Shown: one piece after another, positions 1-6,794 of the stretch
How the letters are laid out: each line of letters starts with the position of its first letter
Numbering within the stretch: position 1 is the stretch's first letter
NCBI GenBank assembly: GCA_011064865.1
Contig: JAAKFX010000036.1
Span: 1 to 13,962 of the forward strand
Origin: Candidatus Anoxychlamydiales bacterium
Lineage (GTDB): Bacteria; Chlamydiota; Chlamydiia; Chlamydiales; SM23-39
Length of the DNA stretch: 13,962 bases
Direction: 5' to 3'
The notes under the pieces: model-generated
What the model was told of the DNA's origin: nothing
Databases searched by the model: none
Seen by the model: the letters and a program-made list of their open reading frames with translations, nothing else
Made by a program: the position numbers and the translations under genes

Positions 1-108
1 ACTGTTGTGGAACCAATTTTACTAATTATATTAGGCGTAATAATCGGTTTTGTGGTGCTTGCAATATTGATTCCACTTACCGATGTTAGTTCATTTATAG
101 GAGAATAA
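1..108 (+). CDS. gspF: Type II secretion inner-membrane platform protein GspF, C-terminal end (partial)
   Basis: An open frame enters from the left edge and ends with TAA at 106-108, giving the last 35 residues. They read as the final transmembrane helix of the GspF/PilC family: a Glu-Pro pair (VEP) followed by a long Ile/Leu/Val/Gly stretch ending in Pro and a short polar tail. GspF is the polytopic inner-membrane platform protein that connects the assembly ATPase to the pseudopilus. The two following genes encode pseudopilins, the usual gspF-gspG-gspH order, which supports the call. The gspG start lies 3 nt beyond the stop. The 5' part lies outside the window, so domain completeness cannot be judged. 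Confidence 0.8.
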   Translation, partial: TVVEPILLIILGVIIGFVVLAILIPLTDVSSFIGE

Positions 109-111
109 ATT

Positions 112-525
112 ATGAGAAAAAAAAGATATATGTCTCTTTTAGAGATAATGATCGTTATTTTATTAATTGGAATCATTACATCTGTAGTTGGTTTCAATGT
201 TAAAGGAAGCTTAGAAAAGGGAAAAGTTTTCAAAACAGAGCAAGCTCAAAATCAAATTAGAGATCTTTTGCTTTTAGAAGTCTCTGAGGGGACTGCAATG
301 GATGTTGTGGTTAGAGATCCAGAAACATATTTAAAAAAATCTGGTATTATTAAAAATGAAAAGACATTTATGACAGATGGTTGGAATGAAAGGTTCATCA
401 TTGAAGCTACAAAAAACGGATCAGATATCAAAGTAACATCGAAAAGACTGGAAAATTATAATCGAAAAAATAATCGAAACTCAAATGAGAGCTCAGATCA
501 ATTAGATGAAACTCAAGATTATTAA
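112..525 (+). CDS. gspG: GspG-like major pseudopilin of type II secretion
   Basis: A 137-residue protein with a type IV prepilin N-terminus: a short basic leader, a processing site before Met7, Glu at +5 (Glu11), and a hydrophobic helix at about residues 7-30. The region around residues 85-105 (DGW, NERF, then NGSDIKVTS) matches the GspG C-terminal pattern D-x-W-G-N-P-[FY]...fdi-S. The calcium-binding loop normally found after it is replaced by an Asn/Ser/Asp-rich hydrophilic tail. The residue before the cleavage site is Tyr6 instead of the usual Gly. GspG normally polymerises into the periplasmic pseudopilus that drives exoproteins through the GspD secretin. The start is supported by GGAGA at 100-104, 7 nt upstream of the ATG. 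It follows gspF directly and overlaps the next gene by 20 nt. Confidence 0.82.
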   Translation: MRKKRYMSLLEIMIVILLIGIITSVVGFNVKGSLEKGKVFKTEQAQNQIRDLLLLEVSEGTAMDVVVRDPETYLKKSGIIKNEKTFMTDGWNERFIIEATKNGSDIKVTSKRLENYNRKNNRNSNESSDQLDETQDY

Positions 526-955
526 AAAATATTTCACACTTTTAGAGATTGTAATATCTATAGCAATATTGAGTCTTTGTTTTTCACTAATTGGAATGAA
601 AACGCAAAAAGCTATTTATAAACATAGATATGAAAATAATATTAAACAATTCAATCATTATACTCAGTTTTGTAAAAAAATGGCACTTTCTAATCAAGCG
701 GATGTATATTTAAATTTGAAAGAGCAAAATGAAAACATTGAAATCGAGATGGGCACAAGTGAAACTGAGGGTTTTTTCAAAAACATGAAAAAAACAAAAG
801 ATATTCTTAAAGATATAAATTTTTTAGTAAATGAAGAGATGATAAATTCTCTTGAAATAGTATTTACATCTAATGGATGTGTAATACCAAAAATTAAAAT
901 TGAATTAAGAGATAAAAACAGAAAATTTAAACCTTATAAAATTCTTAAAATATAG
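506..955 (+). CDS. GspH-like minor pseudopilin
   Basis: A 149-residue protein with a prepilin N-terminus: basic leader, Tyr9 at -1, then F-T-L-L-E with Glu14 at +5, and a hydrophobic helix at about residues 10-30. The body resembles the GspH/FimT pattern: an Ala-x-x-x-Ala type segment near residues 58-68 (KMALSNQADVYL), and a late beta segment, IVFTSNG, then IKIEL. GspH-type minor pseudopilins sit at the pseudopilus tip. The ATG at 506 lies within the 3' end of gspG, so the frames overlap by 20 nt and translation is probably coupled. GspI or GspJ cannot be excluded from sequence alone, so no symbol is given. Confidence 0.7.
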   Translation: MKLKIIKKYFTLLEIVISIAILSLCFSLIGMKTQKAIYKHRYENNIKQFNHYTQFCKKMALSNQADVYLNLKEQNENIEIEMGTSETEGFFKNMKKTKDILKDINFLVNEEMINSLEIVFTSNGCVIPKIKIELRDKNRKFKPYKILKI

Positions 956-1005
956 AAGCTTGCTAGAAAAGTTTTCTTTCTTTTATTCTAGTAGAAAAAG
1001 TATTC

Positions 1006-1010
1006 GAGGG
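1006..1010 (+). promoter_or_regulatory. Ribosome binding site deciding the MORN protein start
   Basis: GAGGG lies 6 nt upstream of the ATG at 1017. The in-frame TTG at 960 has no comparable site, and the 19 residues it would add (aromatic and basic) precede and disrupt the signal peptide. The shorter start is therefore preferred. Confidence 0.65.
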
Positions 1011-1016
1011 CATTTT

Positions 1017-3596
1017 ATGCAAAAAGTATTTATTTGTTTGGCTATTTTAATTTTAAATCTGGGATTTAGTGACAATTATTTCGATTTAAAACAAAGAGAG
1101 CCCAATTGGTTTAATGAAACTATAAAAACATATCCGAATGGAAATAGCGAAGTTGTTGTATTTTATGAACCCTCAGAAGAGGGAAGAGCAGCTGTCAAAC
1201 AGATGACTTTTTATGAAAATGGAGCCATCAAACAGGAAGTTGATCTGATAACAATTGATGAAAAAGATGAAGCTTTCGAGATATATAAATCTACAAATGT
1301 TCCTCACGGATATGCTCTTGATTTTGCTAAAGATAAAACTATTGTGAAAACTTCAAAATATGAAAAAGGAATACTGCAAGGAGAGGTTAAAGTTTTTTAT
1401 TCTCAAAATAAACTTATGAGTCAGATGCTTTATAAAAATGGAGTTTTAGAGGGTTTATTTGAAAGTTTTTATGAAACAGGATCTATTAAAGCAAAAGCTC
1501 TGTTTAAAGAGGGTAAACTTCAAGGCGATTATTTGCAATATCATCCAAATAGCAATAAAGCTACTTTATTAAAATATAAAGATGGAAAGTTAAATGGTCT
1601 ATGTAAAGAGTGGTATGAATCTGGCGCGATGAGAGCTGAGAAAAGATTTTTAAATGATCAAATGCATTCAAACGGAAAAAATCCAGCTTTAATTGTTTAT
1701 GATGAAAATCATATGGTTATTGAAGTATTAGATTTTAAAGAAGGCAAACCAGTAGGTTCGCATATAAAGTATCATAAAAATGGAACTGAGAGCTATAGAG
1801 TAAATTACTTAGATGGAAAAAAAGAAGGGGTTGAATACTTTTTTTCAGACAATAAGGATCTTTTAGGTTCTGGAGAATATAGAGCAGGCAAACCTATTTT
1901 GAAACATTGGAAAAAACATGAAAATGGAAAAATTAATTATATTGCTCATTTTGACGATAAAGGAGATCTTTTAAAGCCGATCAAAGAGTATTATGAAAAT
2001 GAAAATGTGAAGAGAGTGCATTTTATGAAGGATAATAAAATGCATGGCAAATATATAGAGTACTTTGCGAATGCCGAGGTTAAAATCGAATCTAATTATA
2101 TAGATGGTAATTTAGATGGAGAGCAAAAAGAGTCCTATCCATCAGGGCAGCTAAAAATTCAATCATTTTTCAAAAACGGTAAAAGAGAGGCCGAATATCT
2201 TCAATATTACGAAAATGGTATTTTAGCAAAAAAAATCAATTTTAAAGACGATCTAAAAGATGGATCGCTAACTCAGTTCTATGAAAATGGAAAACCGAAA
2301 TTAGAAGCTTTTTTTGTGATGGACAAACCTCATAAAACGCATAAAGAGTGGTATGAAAACTCAAAATTAAAAGCTATAATTGAAAATGATCTTGGTAAAA
2401 AAGTAGGTATCCATAAAGAGTTTAATGAAATAGGAGATCTAATCTTTTCAGCGAAATATAAAGACGATCTTTTAGAAGGTGAATTTATATCATATTATGC
2501 AAAAGATAACCCAAAAGAAAAGCTATTTTTCAAAAACGGTAAAAAACAAAACGAAGCTACTTGGTACTATGAAAACTCAGCTATTTGGAAAAAAAACTCT
2601 TTTAAAGATGATAAATTAGATGGCAAGATGACAAGCTATTTTAAAGATGGCTCTTTAGAATTTGTAAAAGAATTTGCTGATGGCAGGCCTATAAAAGAAC
2701 ATATAGATTACTATCCAAAAGATAAATGTGAAAATTATGATGATAGAATTGCAAAGCTTTTTACATTTGATAAAAATGGAAAGATGCATGGAGTTCAAAA
2801 AACTTTTTATCCTAATGGCAATATAGAAGCTATTGTAAATTACGATCATGGAGAGTTTGATAAAGATAAGCTTTTATATGATATCGATGGAAATATTTTA
2901 GAAAAAGCAAGCTATGTAAAAGGCAATTTAGAAGGAGAGTATTTCCAAAAAATGCCAGATGGGAAAGAGATCTCAACTAATTATAACAACAACAGAAAAG
3001 ATGGATGTCATAAAGTATTTGCTATAGATAAAAAAACTAATGAAAAACATTTAGTTTTTGAGAGTGAATATAAAAATGATAAGTTAAATGGTCTCGCTAC
3101 TGAATATGATGAAAATCAAAAGAAACTATCAACATTTAATTTTGCAAATGGCAAGTTAAATGGGATCAGTTATATGTATTATCCAAACTCTCAAATCGGT
3201 ATGAAAGCAGACTATATTGATGATAAAAAAAATGGTCTATGCACTTGGTATTTTCAAAATGGAGAAATCCACAAAAATGTTAGTTTTGTTGATAATATGA
3301 AAAAAGGAAAAGAGCAAGTTTTTCATAAAAATGGTCAAATATCAGCGATTAATTATTACCAAGATGATAAACTAGATGGCAAAAGTGTATTTTATAACGA
3401 CACAGGAGCTGTCATTTTTATGGCGGAATATAAAAACGGAAAAAAACACGGAAAAGTAAATAAATATTATGAAGATGGAACGATCTGTTTAGAGCAACAA
3501 TATATAGATGATCAGCTTCATGGTGAAAAGAAAAAGTATGAAAAAGATGGCCATATCGCAATTTCAAATTATGATAAAGGTATATGCATAGATTGA
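1017..3596 (+). CDS. Exported MORN_2/YwqK-type repeat protein, about 30 repeats
   Basis: An 859-residue protein from the chosen ATG. The frame is open back to a TTG at 960, but the ATG at 1017 has GAGGG at 1006-1010 and begins a good signal peptide (residues 1-18, MQKVF followed by a hydrophobic core, likely cut after GFS). The rest is a nearly unbroken array of about 30 units of 23-24 residues with the pattern Y-[YF]-x-[ND]-G ... [YF]-x-[ND]-[GD]-K-x-[DN]-G, typical of the MORN_2 repeat found in YwqK-family proteins. Such arrays form elongated beta-hairpin ladders. Database names often say toxin-antitoxin antitoxin, but no toxin is visible here, so I do not adopt that function. It is probably periplasmic, surface-associated or secreted. 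The gene starts 61 nt after the pseudopilin and overlaps the PRPP synthetase-like gene. Confidence 0.85.
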   Translation: MQKVFICLAILILNLGFSDNYFDLKQREPNWFNETIKTYPNGNSEVVVFYEPSEEGRAAVKQMTFYENGAIKQEVDLITIDEKDEAFEIYKSTNVPHGYALDFAKDKTIVKTSKYEKGILQGEVKVFYSQNKLMSQMLYKNGVLEGLFESFYETGSIKAKALFKEGKLQGDYLQYHPNSNKATLLKYKDGKLNGLCKEWYESGAMRAEKRFLNDQMHSNGKNPALIVYDENHMVIEVLDFKEGKPVGSHIKYHKNGTESYRVNYLDGKKEGVEYFFSDNKDLLGSGEYRAGKPILKHWKKHENGKINYIAHFDDKGDLLKPIKEYYENENVKRVHFMKDNKMHGKYIEYFANAEVKIESNYIDGNLDGEQKESYPSGQLKIQSFFKNGKREAEYLQYYENGILAKKINFKDDLKDGSLTQFYENGKPKLEAFFVMDKPHKTHKEWYENSKLKAIIENDLGKKVGIHKEFNEIGDLIFSAKYKDDLLEGEFISYYAKDNPKEKLFFKNGKKQNEATWYYENSAIWKKNSFKDDKLDGKMTSYFKDGSLEFVKEFADGRPIKEHIDYYPKDKCENYDDRIAKLFTFDKNGKMHGVQKTFYPNGNIEAIVNYDHGEFDKDKLLYDIDGNILEKASYVKGNLEGEYFQKMPDGKEISTNYNNNRKDGCHKVFAIDKKTNEKHLVFESEYKNDKLNGLATEYDENQKKLSTFNFANGKLNGISYMYYPNSQIGMKADYIDDKKNGLCTWYFQNGEIHKNVSFVDNMKKGKEQVFHKNGQISAINYYQDDKLDGKSVFYNDTGAVIFMAEYKNGKKHGKVNKYYEDGTICLEQQYIDDQLHGEKKKYEKDGHIAISNYDKGICID
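2165..2544 (+). repeat. Pair of identical 20-nt segments inside the MORN array
   Basis: An identical 20-base stretch occurs at 2165-2184 and 2525-2544, encoding FFKNGK within two repeat units. The offset is exactly 360 nt, or five units of 24 residues. Most other repeat units have diverged at the DNA level, so this may be a trace of block duplication or gene conversion. AT-rich codon use makes chance identity less improbable than it looks. Confidence 0.5.
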
Positions 3597-4639
3597 TAAA
3601 AAAATTATTTTGTGCGTTTATTCTTTGTATAAATTTTTTTGTCATTTCTATTTATAGCACACCTACAGCAAAAGACAGCAATCTCAGATTTTTTTCAGGC
3701 ACTTCAAATCCTGATTTAGCAAAAGAAGTTGCTAATATTTTAGGGGTTAATCTCAATAGCGCTGATGTTGGTAGATATCACGATGGTGAAGTTAAAGTTA
3801 GAATAAATGATAATATTCGAGGCAAAGATGTATATATTTTGCAATCTATCTGCTCAACGAAAGATGGGTCTGTAAATGATCATTTAATGGAGCTGTATCT
3901 GCTTATAAGAGCTTGTAAAAGATCATCTGCTAAAAGAATTACCGCGATAATTCCCTATTTTGGCTATGCTCGCCAAGATAAAAAAACAGATGATATTGTA
4001 CCTATTTCCGCATCAGACATTGCTATGCTTTTAGAAACTGCAGGAGCAGATCATATCATCTGTTTAGATCTCCATAGCCGGCAAATTCAAGGATTTTTTC
4101 ATAAAATCTCGGTAGATAATCTTATGACTCATTTTCTTTTCATTCCCTATATTGAAAGAAAAAATTTGAAAAATTTAGTTGTTGTCGCAACAGAGGCTGG
4201 AGCTTTAACTAGAGCTAGGAATTTTATCTCCTCTTTAAATCGGTTTAATATAGATGCAAGACTTACAGTTTTTGCTAAAATTAGACTAAAAGAGGGGGCA
4301 ATAAAAGATATGCACCTAATCGGAAACGTAAAAAATTCCGATGTATTAATTGTTGATGATATGTGTGATACCGGAGAGACTTTGATTGAAGCTACAAAAA
4401 AACTCAAAAAAAAGGGTGCAAATAGAGTCTATGCTTGTATCACTCACCCTGTTTTTTCAAATGATACAATAGATAAAATCAAAGACTCTAATATAGATGA
4501 ACTTGTAGTTACTGATACTATTCCTTTAAAACAAGAAATCCCAAATAATATCGTTCAAATATCTATCGCTCCTTTTGTTGCAGAAGCAATAAGACGTTCT
4601 CAAGCAGATGAGTCTTTAGGCAGTATTTTGGATTATTAA
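3584..4639 (+). CDS. Divergent PRPP synthetase-like protein with an N-terminal signal-like leader
   Basis: A 351-residue protein. Residues 33-351 align over the full length with ribose-phosphate pyrophosphokinase: FFSG near the start, YARQD at 128-132, VPISA at 139-143, DLHSRQIQGFF at 162-172, the PRPP loop VDDMCDTGET at 258-267, THP at 287-289, and AEAIRR near the end. The normal enzyme makes PRPP from ribose-5-phosphate and ATP in the cytosol. Two features are abnormal. Residues 1-30 form a basic then strongly hydrophobic segment like a signal peptide. Key loops are also changed: the SPDVGG loop reads ATEAGA, the DKRR loop reads AKIR, and DTGGT reads DTGET. There is no ATG, GTG or TTG between the leader and the domain. 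The gene overlaps the MORN gene by 13 nt, or by 4 nt if the TTG at 3593 is used. Activity is uncertain, so I give no symbol. Confidence 0.82.
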   Translation: MHRLIKKLFCAFILCINFFVISIYSTPTAKDSNLRFFSGTSNPDLAKEVANILGVNLNSADVGRYHDGEVKVRINDNIRGKDVYILQSICSTKDGSVNDHLMELYLLIRACKRSSAKRITAIIPYFGYARQDKKTDDIVPISASDIAMLLETAGADHIICLDLHSRQIQGFFHKISVDNLMTHFLFIPYIERKNLKNLVVVATEAGALTRARNFISSLNRFNIDARLTVFAKIRLKEGAIKDMHLIGNVKNSDVLIVDDMCDTGETLIEATKKLKKKGANRVYACITHPVFSNDTIDKIKDSNIDELVVTDTIPLKQEIPNNIVQISIAPFVAEAIRRSQADESLGSILDY

Positions 4640-4640
4640 T

Positions 4641-5081
4641 ATGAGAGAGAAAATGAAAAAATTATATAAATCTAGACATAATAAAAAATTAGCCGGCGTT
4701 TGCGGTGGGCTTGGTGATTATTTTCAAATTGATCCAACGATCATTAGATTATTTGTAATTTTAATATGTTTTCTTACAGCTATCTTTCCTGTTTTAATAG
4801 GATATATAATAGCAGCTCTCATTATCCCTCTAGAGCCCCAAAAAAGAGTCCAAAAAAAATGTAAACAATTATATCGATCTAGAAAAAATAGAGTTATTGC
4901 AGGTGTTCTAGGCGGCTTTGCTGAGTTTTTTAAAGTGGATCCCATCTTAATCAGAATAATCTATATAGTTTTAATGATAATTACAGGTTTTGCTCCTCTC
5001 ATTATCACCTATATCGTAGCTTGGGTGATTATTCCTGAAAAGCCATCTAAAAATATCGAAATTGAAATAGTAGATGATTAA
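4641..5081 (+). CDS. Tandem PspC-domain membrane protein
   Basis: A 146-residue protein made of two PspC domains, at about residues 6-63 and 75-134. Each has the family pattern [KQ]-L-[YK]-[RK]-S-R-x-[KN]-[KR]-x-[IL]-A-G-V-x-G-G, then [AG]-[ED]-[FY]-F-x-[IV]-D-P-x-[IL]-[IV]-R, a long hydrophobic segment, and a closing I-I-P. The two domains are clearly similar and probably arose by duplication. PspC proteins sit in the inner membrane and respond to envelope stress, in enterobacteria by binding PspA/PspB. No pspA or pspB is in the window. The listed start is the outer ATG, 1 nt after the preceding stop. An ATG at 4653 has a better purine-rich stretch upstream (GAGAGA at 4644-4649) and gives the standard MKKLYKSR beginning, so the true protein may be 142 residues. 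Its stop overlaps that of the convergent barrel gene. Confidence 0.88.
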   Translation: MREKMKKLYKSRHNKKLAGVCGGLGDYFQIDPTIIRLFVILICFLTAIFPVLIGYIIAALIIPLEPQKRVQKKCKQLYRSRKNRVIAGVLGGFAEFFKVDPILIRIIYIVLMIITGFAPLIITYIVAWVIIPEKPSKNIEIEIVDD

Positions 5082-6667
5082 TAACTCAGATTTAAAGAGA
5101 AATGTAATAAGCTAGAAGACGTATCATTATCTGTCTCTTTTATTCCTTTGATTCCCCAATCTAATCTTGTAGAAAAATAGTTATTGATATCATAGCGAAT
5201 AGCTGGACCATAGCCTAAAATAGATCTATTTTTTTCTTCAAAAAGAAGAGGCTCATAGATGGTAGCGAGGCCATAATCTAAAAAGAGTAAAAACTCAAAC
5301 CCATCATTTATTTTTTTATTTGGGATTAAAGATATTTTTTTTGTTTTAATCTCTAAATTTAAAATTAAACCAAGATCTGCTAAAATCTCATTTTCTAAAT
5401 ATCCTCTAACGGTATTATATCCACCGATTGCTAAACTCTCAGATGGAAGAAGATTTGAATTAGAGATTTGTCCTCTAAAATTTAATAAGATAGAAAAGTC
5501 ATTTGGCAGTTTAAAAATATTTGATAGATATGTTCTTGAATACATAAAGCTAGTTTTAGAAAATCTTCTCACTTCATCATATTTTTCATTTTCTTCATCA
5601 GGTAGAAAAGAGTCTAAAGAGAAAAACTGCTCAATAGCAAATTTAGCTTGATAAAATTTATATTCTATATTGCCAGTGTATGAGAGTTGCAGCTCAGATA
5701 CATTTATAGTTGGATCATTAAAAGATATTTTGCTCGAATATGGCAGGTTTGTATCGGCTCTTTTATAATCAAAGCCTAAAATAAAATCATGAGCATAAGA
5801 TTTTACCTTCGGTAGTGAGATATCATATCGAAAAGAGGTATTCAATCGAAAACGTTCATCTTTTGTTAAAATAGGATCTTTAAGATCTGGCTCAAATTGA
5901 GAATAATCTGCGTATAAAGATATAATATTTTTGGGAAGATTTAAGATTAGATGAGCTGTGTGCTCTTTAAATTCATGAATATCTAAAGCTGTAGTGAATT
6001 GATAAGATAAAACAGTGTCGATTAAAAAGTTATTGTGTAAATTTATACCAGTGTAGTTTCTATTTCTAGAAATCGCATCTACTCCCATATCATCTGATCC
6101 TACATAAACTCTAATAGGAAGATTTTTTCGAAAGAGATCATAGCTCTCTTTAAAAAGGGGATTGTAGATGATATTTATATCTTTAAAGGGATTTGCATTT
6201 ATAAGATTTAAATTTTGAAAATGGTTTTGTTTATCTATAGATTCAGATGATTTTATATCGGTTGTATTTTTTAATAGATCTTTGTACATATTGCTTGCAA
6301 TTAGCCTATCCATTAGATCTTTTTGAAAAACGCTATAAGATCTTTTCGAAATATTTGGATCTGTTATTTGAGAATTGAAATTAGTTTTATCTGAGATATC
6401 AGGGTTAAAAGATGAGATGAAAAAGTTTTTTTTGCTTTTTGGATCAGTTGATTGAGTGTCTAGATTCTCTTTTTGAAAGAATAAAAAATTAGATAATAAA
6501 TCATTAGTGGAAGCTAAAAGCATTGGATTTTTAGTTAATGAATTAGGTTTTAAATAGTTTTGAGTAGAGGTAAAATGTTTTTTGTGAGAGATCAGCCCTC
6601 TACTAACAATATATATGATTATTGCTGTTACCAACACTATTACAAGATATATATATTTTCTTTTCAT
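5078..6667 (-). CDS. TpsB/Omp85-like outer-membrane barrel protein with atypical N-terminus
   Basis: A 529-residue protein from the ATG at 6667; a TTG 9 nt upstream is also in frame. The C-terminal half matches the ShlB/FhaC/HecB (TpsB) and BamA barrel family: LAIGGYNTVRGY at about 412-423 is the conserved loop-6 motif, followed by LGLILNLEIK, a FLDYG strand and a terminal aromatic (FSLNLSY), as in outer-membrane barrels. The segment NPFKDINIIYNPL (159-171) then RVYVGSDDMG resembles the junction between the last POTRA domain and the first strand. Before it lie a basic, hydrophobic anchor (1-22) and about 130 Asn/Ser/Lys/Asp-rich residues with no recognisable POTRA domain. TpsB proteins export a partner across the outer membrane; no TpsA partner is visible. 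Intimin-like or lipid-assembly roles remain possible. Confidence 0.72.
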   Translation of the reverse strand: MKRKYIYLVIVLVTAIIIYIVSRGLISHKKHFTSTQNYLKPNSLTKNPMLLASTNDLLSNFLFFQKENLDTQSTDPKSKKNFFISSFNPDISDKTNFNSQITDPNISKRSYSVFQKDLMDRLIASNMYKDLLKNTTDIKSSESIDKQNHFQNLNLINANPFKDINIIYNPLFKESYDLFRKNLPIRVYVGSDDMGVDAISRNRNYTGINLHNNFLIDTVLSYQFTTALDIHEFKEHTAHLILNLPKNIISLYADYSQFEPDLKDPILTKDERFRLNTSFRYDISLPKVKSYAHDFILGFDYKRADTNLPYSSKISFNDPTINVSELQLSYTGNIEYKFYQAKFAIEQFFSLDSFLPDEENEKYDEVRRFSKTSFMYSRTYLSNIFKLPNDFSILLNFRGQISNSNLLPSESLAIGGYNTVRGYLENEILADLGLILNLEIKTKKISLIPNKKINDGFEFLLFLDYGLATIYEPLLFEEKNRSILGYGPAIRYDINNYFSTRLDWGIKGIKETDNDTSSSLLHFSLNLSY

Positions 6668-6718
6668 ATCCCACAATCAAGTCTATTGATTTGCTTTTTT
6701 TAAATTCATCGGAATATT

Positions 6719-6745
6719 GTTATATTAGAAACAGTTAAAAGCCAA
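6719..6745 (-). promoter_or_regulatory. Possible promoter of the barrel gene
   Basis: Within the 127-nt gap upstream of the barrel gene, the minus strand has TATAAC at 6724-6719 (5 of 6 to the -10 consensus) and TTGGCT at 6745-6740 as a possible -35. The spacer is 15 nt, shorter than ideal. The rest of the gap is very AT-rich with no GC-containing hairpin, so no terminator for the hydrolase gene can be called. Read-through from the hydrolase gene is equally possible. Confidence 0.3.
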
Positions 6746-6794
6746 GAACTTTTTTATAAAATAATTAATTTATTTTAAAATTTGAATAAAGATT

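Noticed and set aside
963..991. Inverted repeat CTAGAA ... TTCTAG between the pseudopilin and MORN genes
   Set aside because: Only 6 bp, AT-rich, with a 17-nt loop and no T-run after it. It is too weak to call a terminator or regulatory hairpin in DNA of this composition.
960..1016. TTG-initiated extension of the MORN protein by 19 residues
   Set aside because: It has no clear ribosome binding site and would place aromatic and basic residues before a good signal peptide. The ATG at 1017 has GAGGG at a suitable distance.
1017..3596. Antitoxin of a toxin-antitoxin system (common database label for YwqK repeats)
   Set aside because: No toxin gene is adjacent, the protein has a signal peptide and is far larger than any antitoxin. 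The label is inherited from a weakly supported family name.
3418..3645. Open frame on the minus strand across the end of the MORN gene and the start of the Prs-like gene
   Set aside because: It lies antisense to two well-supported genes, has no recognisable product, and its composition mirrors the complementary coding strand.
4147..4407. Minus-strand open frame inside the Prs-like gene
   Set aside because: It is a shadow of conserved Prs motifs on the plus strand and shows no family signature of its own.
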